Assembly (NCBI GenBank): GCA_023382265.1
Contig: JAMCPX010000061.1
Location: 1 to 64,000 of the forward strand
Direction: 5' to 3'
DNA: 64,000 nucleotides
From: Deltaproteobacteria bacterium
GTDB lineage: Bacteria > JAMCPX01
The notes under the pieces are model-generated. The model did no database searches. It was not told the origin of the DNA and saw nothing but the letters and a program-made list of their open reading frames with translations. The translations under genes and the position numbers were made by a program. This document shows, piece after piece, positions 17,143-26,848 of this stretch (position 1 is the stretch's first letter; each line of letters begins with the position of its first letter).

Positions 17143-18943
17143 TTTCAATAGCATGTTGTGCAATTTTGTCTTTGATGGCTGATAGATTAAGTGGATATAC
17201 GTACGCAAGCCTTGACATTGCCTTGTTGTATTTACCGAATTCTTCGGCATTATCTTCTGCTGTGTCACCAAGTACGTACCTTGCAAGAAGTGTAACTTTG
17301 TTTAAACCCTCATAAACAAATGCCTTTGTCATGAGCATGGGTATGTTTACCTTTGATTCACCCCGTATCCTTGAAAGTTTCAATGTCCTTGCTATTGCTG
17401 AATCCATAGCGTATATTTCCATTATCATATTGGCGATATTCTCAAAAAGGTACTCGCCCCTTCCAAAATTAAACATTTTGTCTGTTAATTGTGACATATA
17501 TTTTTGAACAGCAACACCTGTTGCATAGATAGCAATTTTTTTGGCAATATCTGTTGCAAGCTTTTCAACCCCAATAAGTCCGTTTTCAGCTTGTTTATTG
17601 ACTTTGTCGGCCTTTATCTCGGCAAGGATCTCGTTTAGTCTACCCATAAAATCCAGTTCACCTTTCATGGATCTCTTAAGTATGGTTGCAGGAATAAGAA
17701 GTCTGTTTATTTCATTTGTGCCTTCAAATATTCTGTTTATTCTTGCATCTCTGTATGCCCTTGCAACCGGGTATTCCTCAATAAAACCGTATCCTCCATA
17801 TGATTGCACGGCTTCATCAACTACAAATCCCAGTACTTCTGATCCGTAAACCTTCATTATGGATGCTTCTATATCATAGTCCTCAAATATTCTTGCAGCC
17901 TTCTTGCTGAAATCGGATGCTTTATGATCGAGTGCTGTGATACTGCTATCGATCATCCCCGATGTCCTGTAAGCCATGCTTTCAGTCGCATAAGTTTTGA
18001 TCATTATGTCTGCAAATTTTCTTCTTATCATACCAAAGTTAGATATCGGCTGATCAAACTGTTTTCTTTGATTTGCATACTGTGTTACGAATTTCATAAT
18101 CTCTTTACATCCGCCTATAGAAGCTGCCCCGAGTTTAATTCTCCCGATATCAAGTACACCCAATGCAGACTGATGACCCTTGCCGATCTCTCCGAGCACA
18201 TTTTCTACAGGCACCTTAACGTCATTAAGTATGACCGATCTTGTGGAAGAACCTCTTATTCCCATCTTGTTTTCTTCTTTTCCGGTTGATAAGCCTTCAG
18301 AATTTTTTTCAACTATAAAGGCTGTAAACTTATCGCCATCGACTTTTGCATATATGATAAAAAGATCCGCAAAACCTGAGTTTGTTATAAACTGTTTTTC
18401 TCCGTTGAGTATGTAGTATTTGCCATCCTTACTTAATACCGCCTTTGTTTTTGCGCCTAACGCATCGGAGCCGTAGCCTGTTTCTGTAAGCCCATAAGCA
18501 GCTATCATCTCGGAGGTGGCGAGTTTTGGCAGATACTTCTTTTTCTGTTCGTCATTGCCAAAATAAACTATTGGAAGTGTCCCTATCCCGTTGTGTGCAA
18601 GTATTGTTGCAGCAAATGCACCTGATTTTGCTATTTTCTCGGATACGCGTAGTGATGTAGAGAGATCCCTGCCAAGACCGCCGAATTCTTCGGGGATTTC
18701 TATCATCAAAAGACCAATCTCGCCCGCTTTTTTCATAAGTTTAACATTGATGTCTATCTTTTTGTCATGCTCTTCCATCTGATCTACTAAAGGCATTACG
18801 TCCTTTTCCATAAAGTCATTTGCAGTATCCACAAAACTCAATTGTTCTTCTGTAAATTCTTCCGGTGTGAAGACGTCCCTTGATGCTGCAGGCTCTAATA
18901 AAAATCCGCCGCCTACAGGCTTTGTAATGTTTTCGTTTCTCAT
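17123..18943 (-). CDS. acyl-CoA dehydrogenase (VLCAD-like, with C-terminal extension)
   Basis: A 606-residue flavoprotein that oxidises acyl-CoA to enoyl-CoA in beta-oxidation. I start at ATG 18943 because GGAGGAAAGT lies directly before it; an ATG nine codons upstream is open but falls in the operator. The core (residues about 20-420) shows the flavin-binding segment AAYGLTETGYGSDALG, FITNSGFADLF and YGGYGFIEEYPVARAYRDAR. The catalytic Glu407 sits in RIFEGTNEI. About 180 extra residues follow, as in VLCAD/ACAD9-type enzymes. It stands alone on the minus strand apart from the small frame downstream. Confidence 0.93.
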   Translation of the reverse strand: MRNENITKPVGGGFLLEPAASRDVFTPEEFTEEQLSFVDTANDFMEKDVMPLVDQMEEHDKKIDINVKLMKKAGEIGLLMIEIPEEFGGLGRDLSTSLRVSEKIAKSGAFAATILAHNGIGTLPIVYFGNDEQKKKYLPKLATSEMIAAYGLTETGYGSDALGAKTKAVLSKDGKYYILNGEKQFITNSGFADLFIIYAKVDGDKFTAFIVEKNSEGLSTGKEENKMGIRGSSTRSVILNDVKVPVENVLGEIGKGHQSALGVLDIGRIKLGAASIGGCKEIMKFVTQYANQRKQFDQPISNFGMIRRKFADIMIKTYATESMAYRTSGMIDSSITALDHKASDFSKKAARIFEDYDIEASIMKVYGSEVLGFVVDEAVQSYGGYGFIEEYPVARAYRDARINRIFEGTNEINRLLIPATILKRSMKGELDFMGRLNEILAEIKADKVNKQAENGLIGVEKLATDIAKKIAIYATGVAVQKYMSQLTDKMFNFGRGEYLFENIANMIMEIYAMDSAIARTLKLSRIRGESKVNIPMLMTKAFVYEGLNKVTLLARYVLGDTAEDNAEEFGKYNKAMSRLAYVYPLNLSAIKDKIAQHAIENEGYVL

Positions 18944-18955
18944 ACTTTCCTCCAT

Positions 18956-18973
18956 TGAGTGAATATTCATTCA
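18956..18973 (-). promoter_or_regulatory. FadR (TetR-family)-like operator
   Basis: TGAGTGAATATTCATTCA differs at one base from the palindromic operator reported for Bacillus-type FadR (TGAATGAMTANTCATTCA), an acyl-CoA-responsive TetR-family repressor. It lies immediately upstream of the ribosome binding site of the acyl-CoA dehydrogenase and next to the -10 element. No regulator gene is in the window, so the protein that binds here is inferred. Confidence 0.75.
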
Positions 18974-18978
18974 TTATA
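18973..18978 (-). promoter_or_regulatory. -10 element of the acyl-CoA dehydrogenase promoter
   Basis: TATAAT on the minus strand, touching the FadR-like operator. The -35 region is weak (CTTTTG at 17-base spacing). A repressor on the operator would cover the transcription start. Confidence 0.6.
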
Positions 18979-19168
18979 TACCATATACAAAAAATCAAAA
19001 GCAAGTAAATATTAAATCTTATCAGCACACTGTACTTTAATACTTGAGAATATTTCATTTTATAAGTTGGATTACGTGAAACCCGAAAGAGAGGGTAAGT
19101 AATATTGACGATTTTCAGTTAGTCTTTGATTTCAGATAAAAACTAAGCAAATTCCATAAAATAATAGC

Positions 19169-19196
19169 TTGACAACACATTTTAATATACTATAGT
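19169..19196 (+). promoter_or_regulatory. promoter of the dcw cluster
   Basis: Perfect TTGACA (19169-19174), 16-base spacer and TATAGT (19191-19196), about 55 bases before mraZ. It appears to be the main promoter for the 16-gene division and cell wall run and overlaps the first MraZ box. Confidence 0.85.
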
Positions 19197-19220
19197 GGTA
19201 TTAAGTGGTATAAAGTGGTA
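19194..19220 (+). promoter_or_regulatory. three MraZ-binding repeats
   Basis: AGTGGTA occurs at 19194, 19204 and 19214, a period of exactly 10 bases (one helical turn). MraZ is known to bind three or so direct repeats of this kind (TGGGN with 5-base spacers in E. coli, GTG-type boxes in Mollicutes). The boxes begin in the -10 element, suggesting autorepression of the cluster. Confidence 0.9.
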
Positions 19221-19250
19221 TAAAAATGATACAAAATTGTAAGGTGACAA

Positions 19251-19694
19251 ATGGAATTTATAGGAAGGCATAAACATAGGATTGATAAAAAAGGCAGGGT
19301 AAGTGTTCCATCCGCATTCAGAAAAATACTGTCCGAGGAATATGATAATCATGTCATTATAAGTAATGGGCTAAACTATCTTGAGATTTACCCTTACGCT
19401 GTCTTTAAAAAAAGAATTGATAGATTAAACACGCTGCCGTCGACACTCGACATTGTAGAAGATTATAAACGCTTTCAGCTCGGTGATGCAACTGACTATC
19501 TTATAGATGAACTTGGAAGATTACTTATCCCTTCATACCTGCGCGAAGAAGCAGGCCTAAAGGAAGAGGTAATAATCATCGGTATGGCCGATGCATTTGA
19601 GATATGGGATGCAGATACTTATGGTAAAGAACATCAAAGGCTTAAAGATAATTTCCATAACATAAAGAAAGGCATATCTGAGCACGGTGTATAA
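19251..19694 (+). CDS. mraZ: transcriptional regulator MraZ
   Basis: A 147-residue DNA-binding protein made of two AbrB-like halves, each with the family phrase (HRIDKKGRVSVPSAFR at about residues 8-23, and LIDELGRLLIPSYLRE at about 83-98). It controls the dcw cluster it heads, through the three repeats upstream. ATG 19251 follows AAGGTG. The following rsmH ATG begins at the base after the mraZ stop. Confidence 0.96.
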   Translation: MEFIGRHKHRIDKKGRVSVPSAFRKILSEEYDNHVIISNGLNYLEIYPYAVFKKRIDRLNTLPSTLDIVEDYKRFQLGDATDYLIDELGRLLIPSYLREEAGLKEEVIIIGMADAFEIWDADTYGKEHQRLKDNFHNIKKGISEHGV

Positions 19695-20576
19695 ATGCAT
19701 GTACCCGTATTAGTAGATAAAGTTATAAAAAATATGTCACCTCATAATAAAGGCGTTTATCTTGATGCAACCGTGGGGCATGGAGGGCATGCAAAGGCTA
19801 TACTGGAGGCATCTTCGCCAGACGGTTTTGTTGTTTGTGTTGATATTGATCCATCCGCACTTGAGGCGGCAAAGACAAACCTTAAGGACTTTGAGCAAAG
19901 GATCAAGCTTGTAAATGCCAATTACAAAGATATCAAAACCATTATTAAGCAAAGCGAGTTTGAGAAATTTGACGGGATACTTTTAGACCTTGGTTTTAAT
20001 GTCTCTCAGATTTTTGATGAATCAAGAGGGTTCAGTTTTATAAAGGACGGACCTCTTGATATGCGGTTTGATAGGTCGTCAGACTTAACAGCATACGATG
20101 TGGTAAACAGATTTACGCAGGAGAAGCTTGCAAAGATCATAAAAGAATATGGAGAAGAAAAATATTTTTATAAGATTGCAAAGGCCATAGTTATAGCACG
20201 TCAAAAAAGGCCCATACAAAACACACTAACACTTTCAGCGATAATTTCTAATGTAGTAAAAAGATATACACGCATACATCCTGCTACAAGGACGTTTCAG
20301 GCGATCAGGATCTTTGTAAACAATGAATTGGAAAATCTTAAATCGTTTGTTGATTCTGTAAAAGATATTGTAAACATTGAAGGAACAATTGTTATAATAT
20401 CATTTCATTCTCTTGAAGATAGAATTGTAAAAAATGTATTTAAACAGCTATTAACCATAACCGGGCCTTCGTTTACATTGCTGACTCCGAAACCTTTAAC
20501 AGCGGATGAATCTGAACTTGATTTAAATCGTATGGCGAGAAGTGCAAAACTAAGGGCGGTTAAGAGAGTAGCTTAA
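19695..20576 (+). CDS. rsmH: 16S rRNA m4C1402 N4-methyltransferase RsmH
   Basis: A 293-residue SAM-dependent methyltransferase that modifies N4 of C1402 in the 16S rRNA decoding centre. The SAM motif is DATVGHGGHAKAIL (about residues 24-37). Further signatures are DGILLDLGFNVSQI, GFSFIKDGPLDMRFD and ISFHSLEDRIVK. Start ATG immediately follows the mraZ stop. Length and position are standard for the family. Confidence 0.96.
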   Translation: MHVPVLVDKVIKNMSPHNKGVYLDATVGHGGHAKAILEASSPDGFVVCVDIDPSALEAAKTNLKDFEQRIKLVNANYKDIKTIIKQSEFEKFDGILLDLGFNVSQIFDESRGFSFIKDGPLDMRFDRSSDLTAYDVVNRFTQEKLAKIIKEYGEEKYFYKIAKAIVIARQKRPIQNTLTLSAIISNVVKRYTRIHPATRTFQAIRIFVNNELENLKSFVDSVKDIVNIEGTIVIISFHSLEDRIVKNVFKQLLTITGPSFTLLTPKPLTADESELDLNRMARSAKLRAVKRVA

Positions 20577-20585
20577 GGAGGTATA

Positions 20586-20912
20586 ATGAATGTAAAGGCT
20601 TATGTAGATACACATTCTACAGATTATCAATCGGGTTATACCCTGAGTTTATCACCGGTAAAATTACTGACAGCAGTTGCAGTTGTTCTTATATTTGTAT
20701 TATTCTTGATATGGAGCAGGATAGACTTTATAGCAGAAGGCTACAAGATATCATCACTAAATCAAGAGATACAAAAGCTGGAACAGGAAACGGATCAATA
20801 TAATCTGGAGATGGCGACACTCAAGAGCAGAAGCAGAATTGAATCTATAGCAAAAAACAAATTACACCTGGTTTATGCTGCACCTGATCAAGTAATACTG
20901 CTAAATAGATAG
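20586..20912 (+). CDS. ftsL: cell division protein FtsL
   Basis: A 108-residue bitopic protein: short cytoplasmic tail, one membrane helix (about residues 30-50) and a predicted coiled coil (EIQKLEQETDQYNLEMATLK). The last part matches the FtsL/DivIC pattern ending LHLVYAAPDQVI. The family is poorly conserved, so the call rests on topology and on its place between rsmH and ftsI. Strong ribosome binding site AAGGAGG. Confidence 0.85.
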   Translation: MNVKAYVDTHSTDYQSGYTLSLSPVKLLTAVAVVLIFVLFLIWSRIDFIAEGYKISSLNQEIQKLEQETDQYNLEMATLKSRSRIESIAKNKLHLVYAAPDQVILLNR

Positions 20913-20913
20913 A

Positions 20914-22884
20914 ATGGACTACAGGCAAAGTATTCATAATACTCATTATCCTGTAAGGATATTTATAATCTATTTTCTAATCATCTCCGGTTTTTCTATA
21001 GTTCTGTCCAAGGCTTTTTTTCTACAGGTTATTAAAGGCAGGAAATATGCTGAGATTGCAAGACACCAATATTCTAGAGAAGTAAAACTGATCCCCGCAA
21101 GAGGGGTCATTATGGACAGGGACGGCCGCATTCTTACGCAGAGTGTTCTTGTTGATTCTTTCTATATGGATCCTGCACAGGTTCGGGCAAAGTGGAGAAC
21201 CGCAGCAATTCTTGAGCATGTCCTTGGAGTCAGTAAGGAAGCTGTTTATAAAAAGATGGATGAAGATAGACAGTTTGTATGGATAAAAAGACTTGTGGAT
21301 CCTGAGGTTGGTAAAAAACTAATGCAGTATAAACTGGATGGCATTTACATGCTGAGAGAGTACAGAAGATTTTATCCGAACAAGAACCTCGCGAGCAGTG
21401 TCCTCGGATTCGTTGATATAGATTCAAACGGTTTGGCCGGAATGGAACTGTCATTGAACAACTATCTTAATGGTAAACCATATAAAGCGATTATAGATGT
21501 AGATGGACACAACAGTCCTATGTACACGAATGAATCATTTAAGAGTAGAGCAACGTCCGGTGATGATGTTGTTAGTACCATTGACATAAATATTCAGTTC
21601 ATGCTTGAGCAGGCATTAAGTAATGCTGTGTCTAAATATGAGGCTCAAAAAGGTATAGGAATTATAATGTCGCCATACACGGGTGAAGTTCTTGCAATGG
21701 CAAATATACCGGATTTTAATCCTAACATATATATGAATTACCCGATTTCCGCATTTAAAAACATCTCTGTTGAAGACAGCTATGAGCCCGGCTCTATTTT
21801 TAAACCGTTTACAATATCATCAGCCATAGATAGTGGCATTATTTCCCCCACGCAAGACATATTTTGCGATGATGGAGATTATAGGGTTTATAATATTACA
21901 ATCCAGGATGCGGGAAGGTCGTTTGGTTTGTTAAGTGTAGCAGACATAATAAAATATAGCAGTAACATCGGTGCAGCAAAGATAGGTGAGAAGGTGGGCC
22001 CGCGTATTCTGTACACATACCTCAGGAGATTTGGCTTTGGCAAGCAAACAGGTATAGAACTACCGGGCGAATCTTCGGGTATCCTTAATCCTATTAATAA
22101 ATGGTCCGGAGTATCGGTGGATACAATACCATTCGGTCAGGGGGTATCGGCAACACCTATCCAGCTCGCGGTTGCTATGTGCGCAATAGCAAATGGAGGT
22201 ATACTGATAAAACCGACTATTGTTAAGGAGATAATGAAGCCGGACGGGAAAGCCGTTACACTGCCTCCGGTTATCAGGGAAAGGGTAATATCGGAAAGTA
22301 CTGCACACGATATGACCAACATGCTTGTGCGGGTTGTAAATGACGGCGGTACGGGTTTGAATGCTCAGATCAACGGGTATACGGTTGCAGGCAAAACAGG
22401 TACGGCACAAATCCCTGTTCCAAAAATAGGCGGTTACTACAAGAACAGATTCATAACATCATTTATGGGGTTTATCCCTGCAAAACATCCAAGAATCGTT
22501 ATGCTGATAATGCTCATTGATCCAAAGAAGGATCAATACGGAGGTGATAGTGCCGCCCCAGTATTTAAAGAAGTTGCAGAAAGGGTTCTGCCGTATCTTG
22601 GAGTTCCATCAAAATTAAATCTTATGGCAACGCCTTCGAGTAATCCCTCCATACCGGACATAAATCAGATAGGAGAGTACATAAGTACACAAACGGGTTT
22701 TGTCCCTGATTTTATAGGTAAGCCAATAAGGGCTGTTTTAAAGCAGGCAAAAGAAGCTGGGATTGATAACATAATAATAAAAGGTACAGGTTATGCTGTT
22801 AAACAGAACCCATCTCCCGATGCGCCATACGTAAAAGGTGCTGTTGTAGTTAATTTCTCTATGAGAGGAAAGCATGGAATTTAA
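20914..22884 (+). CDS. ftsI: division-specific transpeptidase FtsI (PBP3) with PASTA domain
   Basis: A 656-residue class B penicillin-binding protein that cross-links septal peptidoglycan. N-terminal membrane anchor at about residues 15-37, then the dimerisation domain. The transpeptidase domain carries the serine motif EPGSIFKP (Ser294, Lys297), the SSN motif near 350 and KTGTAQ (Lys494). After about residue 590 a PASTA domain (FVPDFIGKPIRAVLKQAKEA) closes the protein, as in SpoVD-like and many deltaproteobacterial FtsI. It begins one base after the ftsL stop and overlaps murE by 11 bases. Confidence 0.95.
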   Translation: MDYRQSIHNTHYPVRIFIIYFLIISGFSIVLSKAFFLQVIKGRKYAEIARHQYSREVKLIPARGVIMDRDGRILTQSVLVDSFYMDPAQVRAKWRTAAILEHVLGVSKEAVYKKMDEDRQFVWIKRLVDPEVGKKLMQYKLDGIYMLREYRRFYPNKNLASSVLGFVDIDSNGLAGMELSLNNYLNGKPYKAIIDVDGHNSPMYTNESFKSRATSGDDVVSTIDINIQFMLEQALSNAVSKYEAQKGIGIIMSPYTGEVLAMANIPDFNPNIYMNYPISAFKNISVEDSYEPGSIFKPFTISSAIDSGIISPTQDIFCDDGDYRVYNITIQDAGRSFGLLSVADIIKYSSNIGAAKIGEKVGPRILYTYLRRFGFGKQTGIELPGESSGILNPINKWSGVSVDTIPFGQGVSATPIQLAVAMCAIANGGILIKPTIVKEIMKPDGKAVTLPPVIRERVISESTAHDMTNMLVRVVNDGGTGLNAQINGYTVAGKTGTAQIPVPKIGGYYKNRFITSFMGFIPAKHPRIVMLIMLIDPKKDQYGGDSAAPVFKEVAERVLPYLGVPSKLNLMATPSSNPSIPDINQIGEYISTQTGFVPDFIGKPIRAVLKQAKEAGIDNIIIKGTGYAVKQNPSPDAPYVKGAVVVNFSMRGKHGI

Positions 22885-24379
22885 AAAGCTATTAAAAGCT
22901 ATAAACTATACATCAATACACAACGAAATGCCCAAAGACATAACCGGCATCGCGTACGACTCAAGAAAGGTAAAGAGCGGCGATTTATTTGTAGCAATCC
23001 AGGGTGAAAAAAAGGATGGGATCAAATACGAGAACGATGCGGTTATTAGAGGGGCTGCATGTGTTGTGGCAAAGGAATATAACAGGGACATACAAGGTAT
23101 CTGCCAGGTAGTAGTTGAAGATCCAAGGCTTTCATTGTCACTACTCGCAAAGGAGTTCTATAAAAATCCATCATCAAGACTTTGTGTCGTCGGGGTTACG
23201 GGTACAAATGGAAAAACTACGATAACATACCTTATAGAGAACATATTTAGAATTGCTTCTAGAAAGCCTGTTATTATAGGAACCGTTAATTATAGATTCA
23301 TGGATCAGCGGAAGAAAGCCGTAAACACAACGCCGGAGTCACTTGATATCAATCAGATGATGAGTGAATACCTGTCTCAGGGTGCAACAGATCTGATCAT
23401 GGAGGTATCGTCGCATGCCATATCACAACGCAGGGTGAATGGGATTAATTTTGATATAGCCATTTTTACAAATCTTACCCAGGATCACCTTGATTATCAT
23501 AAAACAATGGAAAACTACTATGCAGCAAAGGCACAGCTTTTTGAAAAGATATTACCCGTAAGTAACAAGGACAACAAGTTTGCAATTCTTAACAGCGATG
23601 ATCCATGGGTAAAAAGGATTAATATAAAGAAGGGCATACATGTGCTTAAATTCGGGATATCCTCAATAGCAGATACAAGGCTTATAGAATCCTCCGTGTC
23701 TCTTGACGGAATAAAGATGAATCTTTCAACGCCGATAGGCATAATTGAACTTTCCTCCGCACTGGTAGGCTATTATAATATTTATAATATAATGGCGGCT
23801 GTGTCGGCAGCCATTGTTGCAAAGGTTGACTACCAACACATAAAGCAGGGGATAGAATCACTTACTGGTGTGCCGGGCAGGGTTGAAAGGGTAAATAATC
23901 CAAAAGGGATATACGCATTCGTTGATTATGCTCATACACCCGATGCACTCGAAAAGGTACTCAGGGCGCTTGACGGGCTAAAGAAAAAGAAGCTCATAAC
24001 AGTGTTTGGGTGTGGCGGTGACAGGGATAAAGGTAAGAGGCCTATTATGGGAGATATAGCAGCAAGATTATCTGATATAACGATCATAACATCCGACAAT
24101 CCACGTTCTGAAGCATCCTCAAACATAATTTATGATATCGAGCAGGGAATTAAAGGCGTTAAAAAAGCCACAGACATGAAAAATAAATCTACAGGAAAAT
24201 TTTATACGGTAATAGAGGATAGAAAAGATGCTATAAAAGCAGCGATTGATATAGCCGAGAATGGGGACGTTGTTCTGATTGCAGGTAAGGGACACGAAGA
24301 TTACCAGATATTCAGTGATAAGACCATTCACTTTAGTGATAGGGAAGAGATCATGAGATGCTTCGGATTATTAGAATGA
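22874..24379 (+). CDS. murE: UDP-MurNAc-tripeptide ligase MurE (meso-DAP type)
   Basis: A 501-residue cytoplasmic ATP-dependent ligase adding the third residue to UDP-MurNAc-L-Ala-D-Glu. ATP loop GVTGTNGKTT at about residues 110-119; the tail motif GKGHEDYQ is present. The substrate-selecting motif DNPR (Asp408 to Arg411, in TSDNPRSE) predicts meso-diaminopimelate, supporting a Gram-negative cell wall. Ribosome binding site AGAGGAAA lies inside the end of ftsI. Confidence 0.96.
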   Translation: MEFKKLLKAINYTSIHNEMPKDITGIAYDSRKVKSGDLFVAIQGEKKDGIKYENDAVIRGAACVVAKEYNRDIQGICQVVVEDPRLSLSLLAKEFYKNPSSRLCVVGVTGTNGKTTITYLIENIFRIASRKPVIIGTVNYRFMDQRKKAVNTTPESLDINQMMSEYLSQGATDLIMEVSSHAISQRRVNGINFDIAIFTNLTQDHLDYHKTMENYYAAKAQLFEKILPVSNKDNKFAILNSDDPWVKRINIKKGIHVLKFGISSIADTRLIESSVSLDGIKMNLSTPIGIIELSSALVGYYNIYNIMAAVSAAIVAKVDYQHIKQGIESLTGVPGRVERVNNPKGIYAFVDYAHTPDALEKVLRALDGLKKKKLITVFGCGGDRDKGKRPIMGDIAARLSDITIITSDNPRSEASSNIIYDIEQGIKGVKKATDMKNKSTGKFYTVIEDRKDAIKAAIDIAENGDVVLIAGKGHEDYQIFSDKTIHFSDREEIMRCFGLLE

Positions 24380-25776
24380 AAATATTAATGAATGATATGA
24401 AGGGATTAAAAAACATAGATATTTTTAATGCCGGCGATAACTGGATCGCAGACGGTGTATCAACGGATACAAGAAAAAAACTTAAAGGAAGACTATTTTT
24501 TGCCTTAAAAGGTGAAAGATTTGACGGCCATGATTTTGTAAAAGATGCCTTTAAAGGCGGGGCAGCAGGGATTGTGATCAACAGGTCGAGAAAAGATATA
24601 ATCAATAAATTTAATACCAATACCATATTTGATGTTGAAGATACATTTTCCTCACTTGAGGAGCTTGCCGGCAGTATACGACACAGGCATGACCCGGTGG
24701 TTATCGGCATAACAGGGAGTAACGGTAAGACAACAACAAAAGAGATGGTTGCGGCTCTTTTATCATCAAATAAAAATGTGGGTAAAACGGAAGGCAATTT
24801 TAATAATCTTATCGGTTTGCCCATATCAATACTCAATATGGAGAATGACACTAACGTATGGGTTCTGGAACTCGGAACAAGCAGGTTTGGCGAGCTTGCA
24901 AGCCTTACCAACATAGCCGATCCGGATATCGGGATACTCACAAATATAGGAAGGAGTCACCTTGAATTCTTTGGAGACATTGATGGTGTGGCAAAGGCAA
25001 AAGCAGAGATGTTTGAAAATATGTCGGTATATTCTACTGCTATAGTAAACTCGGATGATCCTTTTATCAAAGATATTGCCCATAGGTTTAGGGGCGATAC
25101 ACTGAGTGCAGGTTTCGCTGAGGACGCAGAACTCAGAATTATCTCCTTTAAATTCGTAAATGAAGGTATGGAATTTGACATTCTGCATAATAATGAACAG
25201 CAGCATATGTATACCCCATTAAATGGCAGGCATTATCTGTATGATATTGGGTATGCAATTTTATGTGCAAGGGTTTTGGGCATTGAATGGGATGCCATAA
25301 AAGATGCGTGTACGCATTTTTATCCTGTGGCTGGACGCGGGAAGACCATAAATTATAATAACGGCATAACTGTTATAGATGACACGTACAATGCGAACCC
25401 CGATTCGGTAAGCATGGGATTATTATCGGCAGTGGAAAAATATGGTCCGGATAGCATTATGGCTGTTATTGGAGATATGCTTGAGCTTGGCGAACATGCT
25501 TCAGAACAGCATATAGAGCTCGGGGAATTTATGGCTTTGAAAGGTGTAAGGAAATTTATACTTATTGGTGAGTTTTCCGAATACGTAAAAAAGGGTATAG
25601 TATCAACAGCAAATAATGCCGACGTAAGGCAGGCAAGAGATATAGATCAGGTTGTAAACGAACTTGTTACCATGAGTAGGAATTCAGCTGTTATATATAT
25701 AAAAGGCTCCAGAAAGATGCACATGGAGGATATCCTAACAGAACTTGAAAGGTTAAAAGGGTGGAGTCATGATTGA
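24376..25776 (+). CDS. murF: UDP-MurNAc-tripeptide--D-Ala-D-Ala ligase MurF
   Basis: A Mur ligase of 466 residues that adds D-Ala-D-Ala to the tripeptide. The ATP loop is VIGITGSNGKTTTKEMV, followed by TEGNFNNLIGLP and DDTYNANPDS, all typical of MurF. I chose ATG 24376, which overlaps the murE stop as ATGA; the frame is open from 24358, and ATG 24388 is also possible. It overlaps mraY by eight bases. Confidence 0.95.
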   Translation: MKILMNDMKGLKNIDIFNAGDNWIADGVSTDTRKKLKGRLFFALKGERFDGHDFVKDAFKGGAAGIVINRSRKDIINKFNTNTIFDVEDTFSSLEELAGSIRHRHDPVVIGITGSNGKTTTKEMVAALLSSNKNVGKTEGNFNNLIGLPISILNMENDTNVWVLELGTSRFGELASLTNIADPDIGILTNIGRSHLEFFGDIDGVAKAKAEMFENMSVYSTAIVNSDDPFIKDIAHRFRGDTLSAGFAEDAELRIISFKFVNEGMEFDILHNNEQQHMYTPLNGRHYLYDIGYAILCARVLGIEWDAIKDACTHFYPVAGRGKTINYNNGITVIDDTYNANPDSVSMGLLSAVEKYGPDSIMAVIGDMLELGEHASEQHIELGEFMALKGVRKFILIGEFSEYVKKGIVSTANNADVRQARDIDQVVNELVTMSRNSAVIYIKGSRKMHMEDILTELERLKGWSHD

Positions 25777-26845
25777 GTATCTGTTATTCCCATTGGCTAA
25801 AAAGTTTATCGTATTTAATGTACTTAAGTATATAACCTTTAGAACCCTCAGCGCTGTAATAACCTCGTTACTTATAACATTGATCTTCGGGAATGCTTTT
25901 AAGAGATTTATGTCGGGTATAGGGGGATCACAGGTTATAAGAAGGGATGGACCAAAAAATCATATTAATAAATCAGGGACTCCTACTATGGGCGGGCTTC
26001 TCATAATAGGTGCTATAGTTGTATCAACGATACTATGGATGGATATATTGAATATTTATACATGGATACTTCTTTTCACGCTTGTAGGATTCGGGGCAGT
26101 TGGTTTTATGGATGATTACCTGAAGCTAACAAGAAAGAATCCAAAAGGCTTCAAAGGCAGTTACAAAATTATCATAGAAACGCTTCTCACGATTCTCATT
26201 ATATATTTGCTTATTAGATATGATGATATAAAATTTACACTCACATTCCCGTTTTTTAAAAAGGCTATCATCGATCTTGGCTGGCTGTATTTTGTGTTTA
26301 TAATCTTTGTCGTGATAGGCGCCGCAAATGCCGTTAATCTGACGGATGGACAGGACGGGCTTGCAATTGTGCCTGTTATGACATCTTTTAGCGTGTACGC
26401 TGTCTATGCCTATGTACTTGGTAATATAAAATTTTCAGATTATCTTATGTTTACTTCTATACAGGGAACCGGAGAGATATCTGTTCTTGCGGGTGCTGTT
26501 ATTGGTGCATCGCTTGGATTTTTATGGTTCAATACATATCCGGCGGAAATATTCATGGGCGATGTCGGCGCTCTTGGAATAGGAGGTATGCTTGGGGTTA
26601 CGGCTATAATATTAAAACAGGAACTGCTGCTTATGATTATAGGAGGTATTTTCGTTCTTGAGGCATTATCCGTGATGACACAGGTAGCCAGTTATAAATT
26701 AACAGGCAAAAGGATATTTGCAATGGCGCCCATACATCATCATTTTGAACTTAAAGGCTGGTCAGAACCAAAGATCACGGTTCGTTTCTGGATCATATCT
26801 ATTTTGCTTGCATTGATTGGACTTTCTACACTCAAACTAAGGTAA
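25769..26845 (+). CDS. mraY: phospho-MurNAc-pentapeptide transferase MraY
   Basis: A 358-residue polytopic membrane enzyme (about ten helices) that makes lipid I from UDP-MurNAc-pentapeptide and undecaprenyl phosphate. The Mg2+ and substrate motifs are present: GFMDDYLK, NAVNLTDGQDGLA (Gln where Leu is usual), EIFMGDVGALGIGG and APIHHHFELKGW. The hydrophobic N-terminus begins inside the end of murF. Confidence 0.96.
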   Translation: MIEYLLFPLAKKFIVFNVLKYITFRTLSAVITSLLITLIFGNAFKRFMSGIGGSQVIRRDGPKNHINKSGTPTMGGLLIIGAIVVSTILWMDILNIYTWILLFTLVGFGAVGFMDDYLKLTRKNPKGFKGSYKIIIETLLTILIIYLLIRYDDIKFTLTFPFFKKAIIDLGWLYFVFIIFVVIGAANAVNLTDGQDGLAIVPVMTSFSVYAVYAYVLGNIKFSDYLMFTSIQGTGEISVLAGAVIGASLGFLWFNTYPAEIFMGDVGALGIGGMLGVTAIILKQELLLMIIGGIFVLEALSVMTQVASYKLTGKRIFAMAPIHHHFELKGWSEPKITVRFWIISILLALIGLSTLKLR

Positions 26846-26848
26846 AAA

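Noticed and set aside
24351-24941. 196-residue minus-strand frame opposite murF
   Set aside because: Antisense to murF, whose motifs are intact; Ser/Leu-rich as expected for a shadow.
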